64,000 nt of DNA. Origin: Microbacterium sp. Root166. GTDB lineage: Bacteria; Actinomycetota; Actinomycetes; Actinomycetales; Microbacteriaceae. Below the pieces are notes generated by a model. The model was not told the DNA's origin. It worked only from the letters and a program-made list of their open reading frames with translations, and searched no databases. Position numbers and translations under genes: made by a program. This document shows positions 18,198 to 25,156 of the stretch, in pieces (the first letter of the stretch is position 1; each line of letters begins with the position of its first letter). The stretch is from the NCBI RefSeq assembly GCF_001427145.1, contig NZ_LMGL01000003.1:266036-330035 (forward strand), given 5' to 3'.

Positions 18198-19025
18198 GTG
18201 AAGGAACTACTCAGGGCGATCTCGGCCCGCGGCGGGGTCGTGCGCACCGCCGCGCTCACGGATGCCGGTTTCAGCAGGCACGCGATCGCGGCCGCCGTCG
18301 CGAACGCGAGAGTGATCGCCCCGCGACGGGGGTGGGTGGCACTGCCCGATGCCGACCCGATGCTGGTTTCGGCCGCCCGGGCTGGTGTCGTGCTGACGTG
18401 CGTCACGCGCGCCACGCGGCTCGACTTGTGGGTCCTCGACCACGATGTACCGCATGTCGGTGCGCCGCCGTCGGCTTCTCGGCTCGAGCTGCCCCGGGCC
18501 AAGGTGCACTGGAGTGTGCCGCCGGTCCAACGCGCTCCCGGTCAGCTGGAGGACGGCATCCTGAACACCCTTGTTCTCATTGCGGCCTGTCAGCCCTATG
18601 AGGCGGCACGTGCCGTGTGGGATTCCGCGCTCAATCGCGGGCTGGTGGCCAAGGAGGAGCTCAAGAGACTGCCCCTGCGGCCGCCGGCGCGGCGACTCGT
18701 CGAGGAGGCCTCCCAGTTCTCCGACTCGGGTCTCGAGACGTTCGTTCTGGTGCGGCTGGCGTGGCTGCACGTGCCGATCCGGACCCAGATCTGGATCAGC
18801 GGGCACCGCGTGGACTTCCTGATCGGCGACCGGTTCGTGCTGCAGGTGGACGGCGGACACCACGTCGGCCGGCAGCGCGCGGAGGATGTCGCGCACGATG
18901 CGGCACTGACGCTCCTGGGATTTCACGTGATCCGCGTCACCTACGCACAGGTGGTCGAGCGCTGGCACGAGGTTCAGGACGTGATCATGCGCGCCGTCGC
19001 CCAGGGCCTGCATCGCGCGGCTTGA
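18198..19025 (+). CDS. DUF559 / AbiEi-like protein with a Vsr-type nuclease-like domain
   Basis: Protein of 275 residues. The N-terminus (LLRAISARGGVVRTAALTDA) resembles the winged-helix AbiEi antitoxin-like domain; the C-terminal 75 residues, with HRVDFLIGDRFVLQVDGGHH and HDAALTLLGFHVIRVTYAQV, match the DUF559 fold related to very-short-patch-repair PD-(D/E)XK nucleases. The Gln in LQVD where Glu is usual may affect catalysis. No toxin partner is adjacent. The gene is bracketed by copies of a palindromic repeat. GTG 18198 fits the domain; GTG 18162 in frame is an alternative. Function unknown; nuclease or DNA-binding role is inferred. Confidence 0.78.
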   Translation: MKELLRAISARGGVVRTAALTDAGFSRHAIAAAVANARVIAPRRGWVALPDADPMLVSAARAGVVLTCVTRATRLDLWVLDHDVPHVGAPPSASRLELPRAKVHWSVPPVQRAPGQLEDGILNTLVLIAACQPYEAARAVWDSALNRGLVAKEELKRLPLRPPARRLVEEASQFSDSGLETFVLVRLAWLHVPIRTQIWISGHRVDFLIGDRFVLQVDGGHHVGRQRAEDVAHDAALTLLGFHVIRVTYAQVVERWHEVQDVIMRAVAQGLHRAA

Positions 19026-19033
19026 GCGCCGCG

Positions 19034-19118
19034 CCTTCCACAGGAGATCCGCCCTTCCGCAGGAGAAATCGCGGCCGAACGTCCTGTGGAAGGCCCATTG
19101 TCCTGCGGAGCGCGGGAG
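19034..19118. repeat. Diverged third copy of the REP-like element
   Basis: Starts 8 bases after the DUF559 gene stop. It shares ACAGGAG, CGC-CTTC, CAGGAG, GCGGCCGA, TCCTGTGGAAG and TCCTG with the two copies upstream, in the same order and orientation, but with more mismatches. Arms CCTTCCACAGG (19034-19044) and CCTGTGGAAGG pair perfectly. Confidence 0.78.
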
Positions 19119-19194
19119 AAACGCGCCCGGCCTCCAGCGTCGTCGGTGGTAGATAGGCTGTCCTTACCTTCCTGAGCACCGAGGACACCGCGAG

Positions 19195-19896
19195 ATGACC
19201 GACCTGATCGACACCACAGAAATGTATCTGCGCACCATCCTCGAGCTCGAGGAGGAGAACATCATCCCGCTGCGCGCCCGCATCTCGGAGCGCCTCGGCC
19301 ACTCCGGCCCGACGGTGTCGCAGACGGTCGGCCGCATGGAGCGCGACGGCCTCGTCGTCGTCTCGGAAGACCGCAGTCTCGAGCTCACCGACGCGGGGCG
19401 GCAGAAGGCCGTCGACGTGATGCGCAAGCACCGTCTTGCGGAGCGCCTGCTGTCCGACGTCATCGGACTGGACTGGGCCTACGTGCACGAAGAGGCCTGC
19501 CGCTGGGAGCACGTCATGAGCGAGCAGGTCGAGCGCCGTCTCGTCGAGCTGCTCGGGCACCCCACCGAATCGCCCTACGGCAACCCGATCCCCGGTCTCG
19601 ACCAGCTCGGCGACGTGCCGGCCAAGGGCTTCGAGCAGGGCGTGGTCGGACTCGTGCGGCGACTCAACGAGGCGGGCGAGCCGATCAGCGGCACTGTGCG
19701 CCGGCTGGCCGAGCCCGTGCAGGTCGACCCCGAGCTGCTTCAGCAGCTCAAGGGCGCGGGCGTCCTTCCCGGCGCGCGCGGCGACTACCGCTACAACGAG
19801 GGCTACGTGCTGGTCCAGATGGACGGCAGCGACGAGGGCCTGGAGCTTCCCGTCGAGGTCGCATCGCACATCTTCCTGGTCGACGAACGGCGCTGA
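19195..19896 (+). CDS. DtxR/IdeR-family iron-dependent repressor
   Basis: Metal-dependent regulator of 233 residues, the usual IdeR size. N-terminal winged helix (MTDLIDTTEMYLRTILEL, then LGHSGPTVSQTVGRMERDGL), a dimerisation domain with metal ligands visible in DVMRKHRLAERL and HEEACRWEHVMS (including the Cys, Glu and His of the primary site), and a C-terminal SH3-like domain after residue 145. It should repress iron uptake genes when Fe(II) is bound. A TAGGCT hexamer about 40 bases upstream may be its -10 box. Confidence 0.93.
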   Translation: MTDLIDTTEMYLRTILELEEENIIPLRARISERLGHSGPTVSQTVGRMERDGLVVVSEDRSLELTDAGRQKAVDVMRKHRLAERLLSDVIGLDWAYVHEEACRWEHVMSEQVERRLVELLGHPTESPYGNPIPGLDQLGDVPAKGFEQGVVGLVRRLNEAGEPISGTVRRLAEPVQVDPELLQQLKGAGVLPGARGDYRYNEGYVLVQMDGSDEGLELPVEVASHIFLVDERR

Positions 19897-19966
19897 TCTT
19901 CTCCGGAGCGGATGCCGCGCCCGGCGTCCGTGGAGCGTCGATCCAGGGAACTACCAGGGCGCCAGC

Positions 19967-19995
19967 GTGACATATTCGTTACCTTCGGGTAGCCT
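19967..19995 (+). promoter_or_regulatory. Promoter of the M23 peptidase gene
   Basis: GTGACA (19967-19972) and TAGCCT (19990-19995) are separated by 17 bases, a good match to a primary sigma promoter. It places the transcript start near 20002, giving a leader of about 144 bases before the TTG start. Confidence 0.55.
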
Positions 19996-20001
19996 CGGAA
20001 A

Positions 20002-20145
20002 GTCCACTAGGCGAGAAGCCCGCCCACGGACCCCGCGCGGATTGCCTCCCTGGCTCGTCGTCTGCGCGGTGAAGCCCGCATATCGTGCCCCGACACTGAA
20101 TGCCGACGAGCCAGCGCCGACGGCGTAGAGGCGCCGGAGGATAGT
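20002..20145 (+). promoter_or_regulatory. Structured 5' leader; candidate c-di-AMP (ydaO-type) riboswitch
   Basis: The leader can form CCGCGC/GCGCGG (20033-20038 with 20064-20069) and a competing 11-base helix CTGGCTCGTCG/CGACGAGCCAG (20050-20060 with 20104-20114). A GCGCC/GGCGC hairpin just precedes the ribosome site GGAGG. The order ACCCC-stem-GGTGAA and a 3' part ending GTAGAGGCG recall the ydaO class, which often precedes cell-wall hydrolase genes in actinobacteria. The match is partial, so the class is tentative; that the leader is structured is clearer. Confidence 0.45.
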
Positions 20146-21036
20146 TTGGCTGAACAGATCGATTCGCTCGCGAGCGAGCCCGAGAACGACGCGACGAGTC
20201 CGACCCGTCGCACCCGCGCGCGCAAGACCGTGGAACGCCGACCCAAGGTCGCCGCTCCCGCTGTCGTCAAGACGACCCGTCCCGCGGCATCCGCGTCACC
20301 GAAACGGCCCAATCGCATCGCGAAGCCGCTGCGGAGCCTGGTGATCCTGTCGATGGTGGGCGGCCTCGTCGCCACCGTCGCACTCCCGGCGTTCGCCGCC
20401 GGGCGCACGGCCGAAGAGACCGTGACCCTCCAGCAGATGGCCGTCGACGACGCGCAGTCGCTGGTCGTCGCCTCCGACGCGACGGCGACCCAGATCACGC
20501 GTGAGAGCTACTCGGCCACCACGGCTGAGGAGATCGAGAAGAAGAAGGCGGCCGAGGCGGCCGCCGAACGCGCACGCCAGTTCGCCCGGACGGCCTCCGC
20601 GTCGTCCGTGGGGACGAACATCCAGCTGACGTCGCCGGGCACCGGCGAGGTGCGCTGGCCGATCCTGAACTTCACCAAGGGCCGCGGCCTGGGCGACTCC
20701 GGCTATCACCAGGGCGTCGACCTTCTCGCACCCGGCGGCACGCCGCTGTACGCGGCTGCTGCGGGCGTCGTGAAGATCTCGCAGGAGAGCTACGGCGGCT
20801 ACGGCGTCGCCGTCACGATCGACCACGTCATCGGCGGCCAGCGGGTCAACACGCTCTACGGCCACATGACCTACGGCAGCCGTCAGGTCGTCGCCGGACA
20901 GACGGTCGAGGCCGGCCAGCTGATCGGCTTCGTCGGCAGCACCGGCAGCTCCACCGCCAACCACCTGCACTTCGAGGTGCACATCAACGGCTCGGTCGTC
21001 GACCCGTGGGCGTGGCTTCAGATGAACGCCGGCTAG
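20146..21036 (+). CDS. M23-family (LytM) cell-wall peptidase
   Basis: Secreted or membrane-anchored peptidoglycan endopeptidase of 296 residues. A basic cytoplasmic N-terminus is followed by a membrane or signal segment near residues 63-87 (LRSLVILSMVGGLVATVALPAFA is the region), a Lys/Ala/Glu-rich coiled linker (EEIEKKKAAEAAAERARQ), and a C-terminal LytM domain with zinc ligands in GYHQGVDL, LYGHM and HLHFEVH. Start TTG 20146 has GGAGG 6 bases upstream. The long structured leader points to RNA-level control. Confidence 0.92.
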   Translation: MAEQIDSLASEPENDATSPTRRTRARKTVERRPKVAAPAVVKTTRPAASASPKRPNRIAKPLRSLVILSMVGGLVATVALPAFAAGRTAEETVTLQQMAVDDAQSLVVASDATATQITRESYSATTAEEIEKKKAAEAAAERARQFARTASASSVGTNIQLTSPGTGEVRWPILNFTKGRGLGDSGYHQGVDLLAPGGTPLYAAAAGVVKISQESYGGYGVAVTIDHVIGGQRVNTLYGHMTYGSRQVVAGQTVEAGQLIGFVGSTGSSTANHLHFEVHINGSVVDPWAWLQMNAG

Positions 21037-21195
21037 CTGCGGCGCACTGCTTCCTCGACTCCCCTCGGCGCTTCGGCGGCGGGGGGAGTCGTTCGTCCGC
21101 CGACACGCCACCGGACGTTCACGTTCCGCCGCCGCCCTCGTCGCGTGTGCGTGCGTTAGCCTGAAACCCGACGCTGAGAGAAGCGGAGGGAGTCG

Positions 21196-21306
21196 ATGGA
21201 CCGCACACCACGCATCCGAACCACGGATGCGCTCGGACGCCACGTCCTTCGGCATTGCACGAGTGGATGCCGCGGCTCTGCCGCTGCGCCAAGGCGCTGT
21301 CTATAA
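21196..21306 (+). CDS. Small ORF of 36 residues running into a terminator
   Basis: An ATG with a perfect GGAGGG 6 bases upstream opens a 36-residue frame, Arg/Cys-rich (ending in CRGSAAAPRRCL), whose TAA stop lies in the loop of a strong terminator hairpin. A TTAGCCT hexamer about 40 bases upstream could be the -10 box. The message also holds a hairpin CGCATCCG-aacca-CGGATGCG (21211-21231). It may be a real small protein, a leader peptide, or part of a small RNA; I recognise no family. Confidence 0.45.
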   Translation: MDRTPRIRTTDALGRHVLRHCTSGCRGSAAAPRRCL

Positions 21307-21321
21307 GACAGCGCCTTTTTT
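21293..21321 (+). terminator. Strong intrinsic terminator
   Basis: Perfect 10-base stem GGCGCTGTCT / AGACAGCGCC with a 3-base loop, followed by six T residues. Textbook rho-independent terminator on the plus strand, unusual in such a GC-rich genome, located 77 bases before the HNH gene. Confidence 0.92.
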
Positions 21322-21397
21322 CATGCCCCTGCGCTCCTTGATCGCCGCGCAAGTCGAATAACCGAGAAGCCGTCCCGGCCATTCGAGAGGATGATCA

Positions 21398-21895
21398 ATG
21401 CGCACTCTGGTGCTGAACGCGGGGTACGAACCGCTTGCCGTCGTGTCGTTCAAACGGGCGCTCGTGCTCGTGATGAACGACAAGGCAACCGTCATCGAGC
21501 ACACCGATGGCGACCCGGTCTGGGGCACGCGATGTGCCTATGAACGTCCGGCGGTGATCATCCTCACCCGCTATGTGCGGGTGCCGGGTGGGCGCCGCGT
21601 GCCGGTCACCAGACGCGGGGTGCTCCGCCGGGATGCGCATCGCTGCGCGTACTGCGGCGCGGCGGCCTCGACGATCGACCACGTGCTGCCGCGCTCGCGC
21701 GGCGGGATGGACTCGTGGGAGAACCTCGTCGCGTGCTGCCTGCGCTGCAACAACGTCAAGGGCGACCGGACTCCGCAGGAGATGAACTGGAACCTGCGCT
21801 TCATCCCGCACCCGCCGCGCGGCGGGCAGTGGACGGTGCGCGGCACCGAGCGCACCGATCCGCGGTGGGAGCCGTACCTGGAACTCGCCGCCTGA
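21398..21895 (+). CDS. HNH endonuclease family protein
   Basis: Protein of 165 residues of the widespread actinobacterial stand-alone HNH type. It has a conserved N-terminus (MRTLVLNAGYEPLAVVSFK), a zinc-binding HRCAYCG pair with CCLRCNNVKGDRTP, and the HNH catalytic segment STIDHVLPRSRGGMDSWENL. Its physiological role is not known; repair or DNA-processing functions have been suggested for the fold. It starts beyond a strong terminator, so it has its own promoter or depends on read-through. Confidence 0.9.
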   Translation: MRTLVLNAGYEPLAVVSFKRALVLVMNDKATVIEHTDGDPVWGTRCAYERPAVIILTRYVRVPGGRRVPVTRRGVLRRDAHRCAYCGAAASTIDHVLPRSRGGMDSWENLVACCLRCNNVKGDRTPQEMNWNLRFIPHPPRGGQWTVRGTERTDPRWEPYLELAA

Positions 21896-21932
21896 GGCCC
21901 GCATACGGCCTGCCGCATGGTGGGATGAGGGT

Positions 21933-22493
21933 ATGACCCGAGCCCTTGTCGTGATCGACATGCAGCGTGCCTTCGACGACCTCGACTTCTGGGGGCCGAC
22001 CACCAACCCCGCGTGCGAGCAGAACGTCGCCGCGCTCGCGGCGGCCTGGCAGCGGTCGGGGGAGCCGGTCGTGGTCGTGCACCACGACTCCGTCTCGCCC
22101 GGTTCGCCGCTGCATCCGGACAGTCCGGGCAACGCGCTCGTCGACGCCGTCGCGGCGATCGAGCCGGCGCTGCTGATCGGCAAGAGCGTGAACTCGGCGT
22201 TCTACGGGGACCCCGACCTGCACGCCTGGCTCGGCGAGCAGGGGATCGGCGAGCTGGTGGTGTGCGGCATCCAGACCAACATGTGCGTCGAGACCACCGC
22301 CCGCATGGCGGGCAATCTCGGCTACGACGTGACGGTCGTCCTCGACGCCACCCGCACGTTCGACCTCAGCACGGACGTGCCGGGGGTCGGCGAAGTGACC
22401 CGCACGGCCGAGGAGCTCATGCTGACCACGGCGCTCGACCTTCAGGCCGGCGGCTTCGCGCGCATCGCGACGACCGCCTCGCTCGTCGGCTGA
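21933..22493 (+). CDS. Isochorismatase-like cysteine hydrolase
   Basis: Cytoplasmic hydrolase of 186 residues. The catalytic triad of the family is visible as Asp 9 (ALVVIDMQRAF), Lys 84 (LIGKSVNSAF) and Cys 118 (CGIQTNMCVETTAR), with the conserved cis-peptide region CGIQT. Such enzymes cleave amides such as nicotinamide or isochorismate-like ethers; the substrate is not predictable here. It follows the HNH gene by 37 bases. Confidence 0.9.
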   Translation: MTRALVVIDMQRAFDDLDFWGPTTNPACEQNVAALAAAWQRSGEPVVVVHHDSVSPGSPLHPDSPGNALVDAVAAIEPALLIGKSVNSAFYGDPDLHAWLGEQGIGELVVCGIQTNMCVETTARMAGNLGYDVTVVLDATRTFDLSTDVPGVGEVTRTAEELMLTTALDLQAGGFARIATTASLVG

Positions 22494-22599
22494 GCCCGCT
22501 CCGGCTGCTCTCCGGATTTCGGATGCCGCGACCGGGGTTGCAACCCTCGAACATAACTGTCGGAACCCGGCGCTAATCTCGGTCCCTCGGATGGAAAAG

Positions 22600-22617
22600 C
22601 TAGAACAGATGTTCTAG
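22600..22617. promoter_or_regulatory. LexA (SOS) box of the mutasome operon
   Basis: The 18-base palindrome CTAGAACAGATGTTCTAG contains GAAC-N4-GTTC, the actinobacterial LexA-box core. A TAGTCT hexamer (22615-22620) overlaps its right edge and ends 6 bases before ATG 22627, so LexA binding would block the promoter directly and the transcript is probably leaderless. Confidence 0.88.
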
Positions 22618-22626
22618 TCTGGGGGA

Positions 22627-23424
22627 ATGAGGGCGAGCGTGCAGCCCACGGCGCAAGAGTGGATCGACTCCGGACACGGTCCGGCGGCGATGAGCCCGGT
22701 GAGCCCGGTCAATGCGGCCCCGGTCAGCACGGTGGCGCAGCTGCGGGCTCAGGTCGAGCGGGTGCAGGGGCGCCGGCTCGACGCCCCGGTGCTGCCCGTG
22801 CACTCCGCACTGGCTGAGCTCCTGCCCGGCGGCGGACTCCGCCCGGGTGCGGCGTACTCGGTGCCGCGGTCGACCTCGCTGCTGCTGGCGCTGCTGGCTC
22901 AGCCGTCGCAGTCCGGCTCGTGGTGCGGGGTCGTCGGCCTGCCCCGGCTCGGGGTCGAAGCGGCCGAGGGGCTGGGTGTCGATCTCTCGCGGCTCGTGCT
23001 CGTGCCCGACCCCGGTCCTCGGTGGCTCGCGGTCACCGCGACGATCGCCGAGGTGCTGCCCGTGGTGGCGGTGCGCCCTTCGGGTCGTGCGCCCGACGGC
23101 GAGGTCGCGCGGCTGGCGGCACGATTGCGTGACCGGGGCGCCGTGCTGCTGGTGCAGGGGCCGTGGCCGCAGGCAGAGGCGATGATCGAGGTCGCCGAGC
23201 CGGTGTGGTCGGGCGTCGGCCGCGGCCACGGCTATCTCGCCGAGCGAGAGCTCACGCTCACCTCGTCGAGCAGGCGGTGGCCTCGGGTGCGCCGTGCGCG
23301 GGTGCTGCTTCCGGATGCCGCGGGCCACGTCTCGGCGGCCTCCGAGCCGCTGCGCACCAGAGAGCCGCTGCGCTCCGTCGACGACGAGCGCTTCGTCCCG
23401 CTCGAAGCCCGGGCGGTCGGCTGA
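22627..23424 (+). CDS. imuA': ImuA'-like mutasome accessory protein
   Basis: Protein of 265 residues, first gene of the SOS-induced ImuA'-ImuB-DnaE2 translesion cassette. It resembles a RecA-like fold without a working Walker A motif (PVLPVHSALAELLPGGGLRPG region) and is thought to help assemble the error-prone polymerase. The ATG lies 6 bases after a -10-like hexamer and 9 bases after the LexA box. The next gene starts 1 base after its stop. Assignment rests on position and general resemblance. Confidence 0.8.
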   Translation: MRASVQPTAQEWIDSGHGPAAMSPVSPVNAAPVSTVAQLRAQVERVQGRRLDAPVLPVHSALAELLPGGGLRPGAAYSVPRSTSLLLALLAQPSQSGSWCGVVGLPRLGVEAAEGLGVDLSRLVLVPDPGPRWLAVTATIAEVLPVVAVRPSGRAPDGEVARLAARLRDRGAVLLVQGPWPQAEAMIEVAEPVWSGVGRGHGYLAERELTLTSSSRRWPRVRRARVLLPDAAGHVSAASEPLRTREPLRSVDDERFVPLEARAVG

Positions 23425-23425
23425 G

Positions 23426-25087
23426 ATGGCCGGGCAGCCCCCGGTCCGCAGCCTCGTGCTGTGGTTCCCCGACTGGCCGGTCACCGCTCTCGTCCGCGAG
23501 GGGCACGGCGGCCTGCCTCCTGACCCGGCACGGCCGGTCGCGGTGCTCGAGCGCAACCTCGTCGCGGCGTGCTCGGCCTCGGCGCGGGCCGAGGGCGTCC
23601 GGCGGGGGCAGCGTCGGCGCGATGCCCAGGCGCACTGCCCGAAGCTCACCGTGGTCCAGGCAGACCCGGCGCGCGACCACCGGGCCTTCGCACCCGTGGT
23701 GGCCAGTATCGAGGAGCGCGCTCCCGGCGTCCAGCTCGTGCGGCCCGGGCTGTGCGCGCTGCGCGCCAAGGGCCCGGCCCGCTACTACGGCGGCGAGATC
23801 GAGGCGGCGCGCATGCTGCTCGAGACGCTGCGCGATCTCGGGCTCGACGACGTCCGCGCCGGGATCGCCGACGGTCCCTTCACCGCCGAGCAGGCGGCGA
23901 AGGCCGGATCCACGGCGGCCGAGCCCGTGTTCGCCGTCCCGGCGGGAGGGGCGGCGGGGTTCCTGGCGCCGCTGTCGGTGGCCGTGCTCGACGCGTCCTC
24001 GCTCGGCATCGGCGGCGGGTCGGGCGGCAGGGCGCAGGCGGGCGGCCAGGGCCGGGCACGCTCGACCGGCTCACCCGCGGCCTCGGCCGATCTCGTCGGC
24101 CTGCTCGCCCGGCTCGGTGTGCAGACGCTCGGCGCCTTCGCGGCGATGGAGCCCGACCGGGTGCGCGAGAGGTTCGGAGAGCGCGGCATCCGGCTGCACG
24201 CCCTCTCGGCCGGACGCGACTCGAGTCCTGTCGAACCCCGCGTCCCGCCGCCCGAGTTGCAGCGCGAGATCGCGTTCGAGCCGCCGCTCGAGATCGCCGA
24301 CCAGGTCGCGTTCGGCATGCGCGTCACCGCCGACGACTTCATCGCGGGCCTCGGCGCGATCGACCTCGTGTGCACCGAGCTGCGCGTAGAGCTCATCGGA
24401 GACCGGGGTGAGCGCAGCGAGCGGGTGTGGCTGCATCCGGGGTCCTTCGACGCGGCCGCGATCGTCGACCGGGTGCGGTGGCAGCTCGCTGAGGAAGCCG
24501 AGGGGCTGCGCAGCGGCGTCGCGGTCGTGCGGATCTCGCCGGAGGCGGTGGATGCGGCATCCCATCACGCGCCGGCGATCTTCGGCGGCGGGCCGGAGGA
24601 GCGGGTGCACCATGCGCTCTCGCGCGTGCAGGCGATGCTGGGGCATCGCGGGGTGCTGACGCCGGCGATCGGAGGCGGGCGATGGCTCGCCGAGCGGCAG
24701 GTGCTCGTGCCCTGGGGGGACAGGCACGAGAAGGGGCCAGACGGACTGGCGGCGCAGCGGGCCAGGCCGTGGCCGGGCAGCCTGCCCGATCCGCTGCCGG
24801 CGACGGTGTTCGCCGAGCCGATCCCGGTCGACGTGCGGGCGCTCGGGGGCGAGCTGATCGACGTCGACGAGCGGGGCAGCGTTTCGGCGGTGCCGGCGGT
24901 GCTCATCGAGAGCGGGCGCCGGCGCGTCATCGAGGCGTGGGCAGGACCGTGGCCGGTGGTCGAGCGGGCGTGGGATGCCGTGCGCTCGCGGGTGGCGCAC
25001 CGGTTCCAGGTCGTCGACGCCGACGGCGGGGCGTGGCTGCTCGTGTGCGAGGGCGACGCCTGGACCGCGGAGGCCGTCTATGACTGA
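23426..25087 (+). CDS. imuB: ImuB, Y-family polymerase-like mutasome hub
   Basis: Protein of 553 residues resembling Y-family DNA polymerases. The usual N-terminal metal-binding DxDxFF is replaced by LVLWFPDWPVTAL, as in ImuB, which is catalytically inactive and acts as the hub that links DnaE2 to the beta clamp. The little-finger region lies near residues 285-390 (PLEIADQVAFGMRVTADDFI). Start ATG 23426 follows the ImuA' stop by 1 base. A palindromic-repeat arm begins 7 bases after its stop. Confidence 0.9.
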   Translation: MAGQPPVRSLVLWFPDWPVTALVREGHGGLPPDPARPVAVLERNLVAACSASARAEGVRRGQRRRDAQAHCPKLTVVQADPARDHRAFAPVVASIEERAPGVQLVRPGLCALRAKGPARYYGGEIEAARMLLETLRDLGLDDVRAGIADGPFTAEQAAKAGSTAAEPVFAVPAGGAAGFLAPLSVAVLDASSLGIGGGSGGRAQAGGQGRARSTGSPAASADLVGLLARLGVQTLGAFAAMEPDRVRERFGERGIRLHALSAGRDSSPVEPRVPPPELQREIAFEPPLEIADQVAFGMRVTADDFIAGLGAIDLVCTELRVELIGDRGERSERVWLHPGSFDAAAIVDRVRWQLAEEAEGLRSGVAVVRISPEAVDAASHHAPAIFGGGPEERVHHALSRVQAMLGHRGVLTPAIGGGRWLAERQVLVPWGDRHEKGPDGLAAQRARPWPGSLPDPLPATVFAEPIPVDVRALGGELIDVDERGSVSAVPAVLIESGRRRVIEAWAGPWPVVERAWDAVRSRVAHRFQVVDADGGAWLLVCEGDAWTAEAVYD

Positions 25088-25094
25088 GCACACC

Positions 25095-25133
25095 CGGTCG
25101 TTGAGCGAGGAGCGCAGCGACGAGACGAAACGC
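25095..25133 (+). repeat. Half copy of a palindromic repeat between imuB and dnaE2
   Basis: The 39-base arm beginning CGGTCGTTGAGCGAGGAGC and ending GAGACGAAACGC is identical, except for one base, to the right arm of the palindrome inserted in dnaE2 (27779-27817). It occupies most of the 69-base gap between imuB and dnaE2. Confidence 0.88.
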
Positions 25134-25156
25134 CTCGAACGGTCGGGGGGCTCCTG

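Noticed and set aside
18198..19025. Complete type IV toxin-antitoxin pair based on the AbiEi-like domain
   Set aside because: No AbiEii-like nucleotidyltransferase toxin is adjacent; the C-terminal DUF559 domain argues for another role.
22545..22566. Second LexA-like site (GAACATAACTGTC region) upstream of imuA'
   Set aside because: Right half lacks GTTC at the proper spacing; only the palindrome at 22600-22617 fits.
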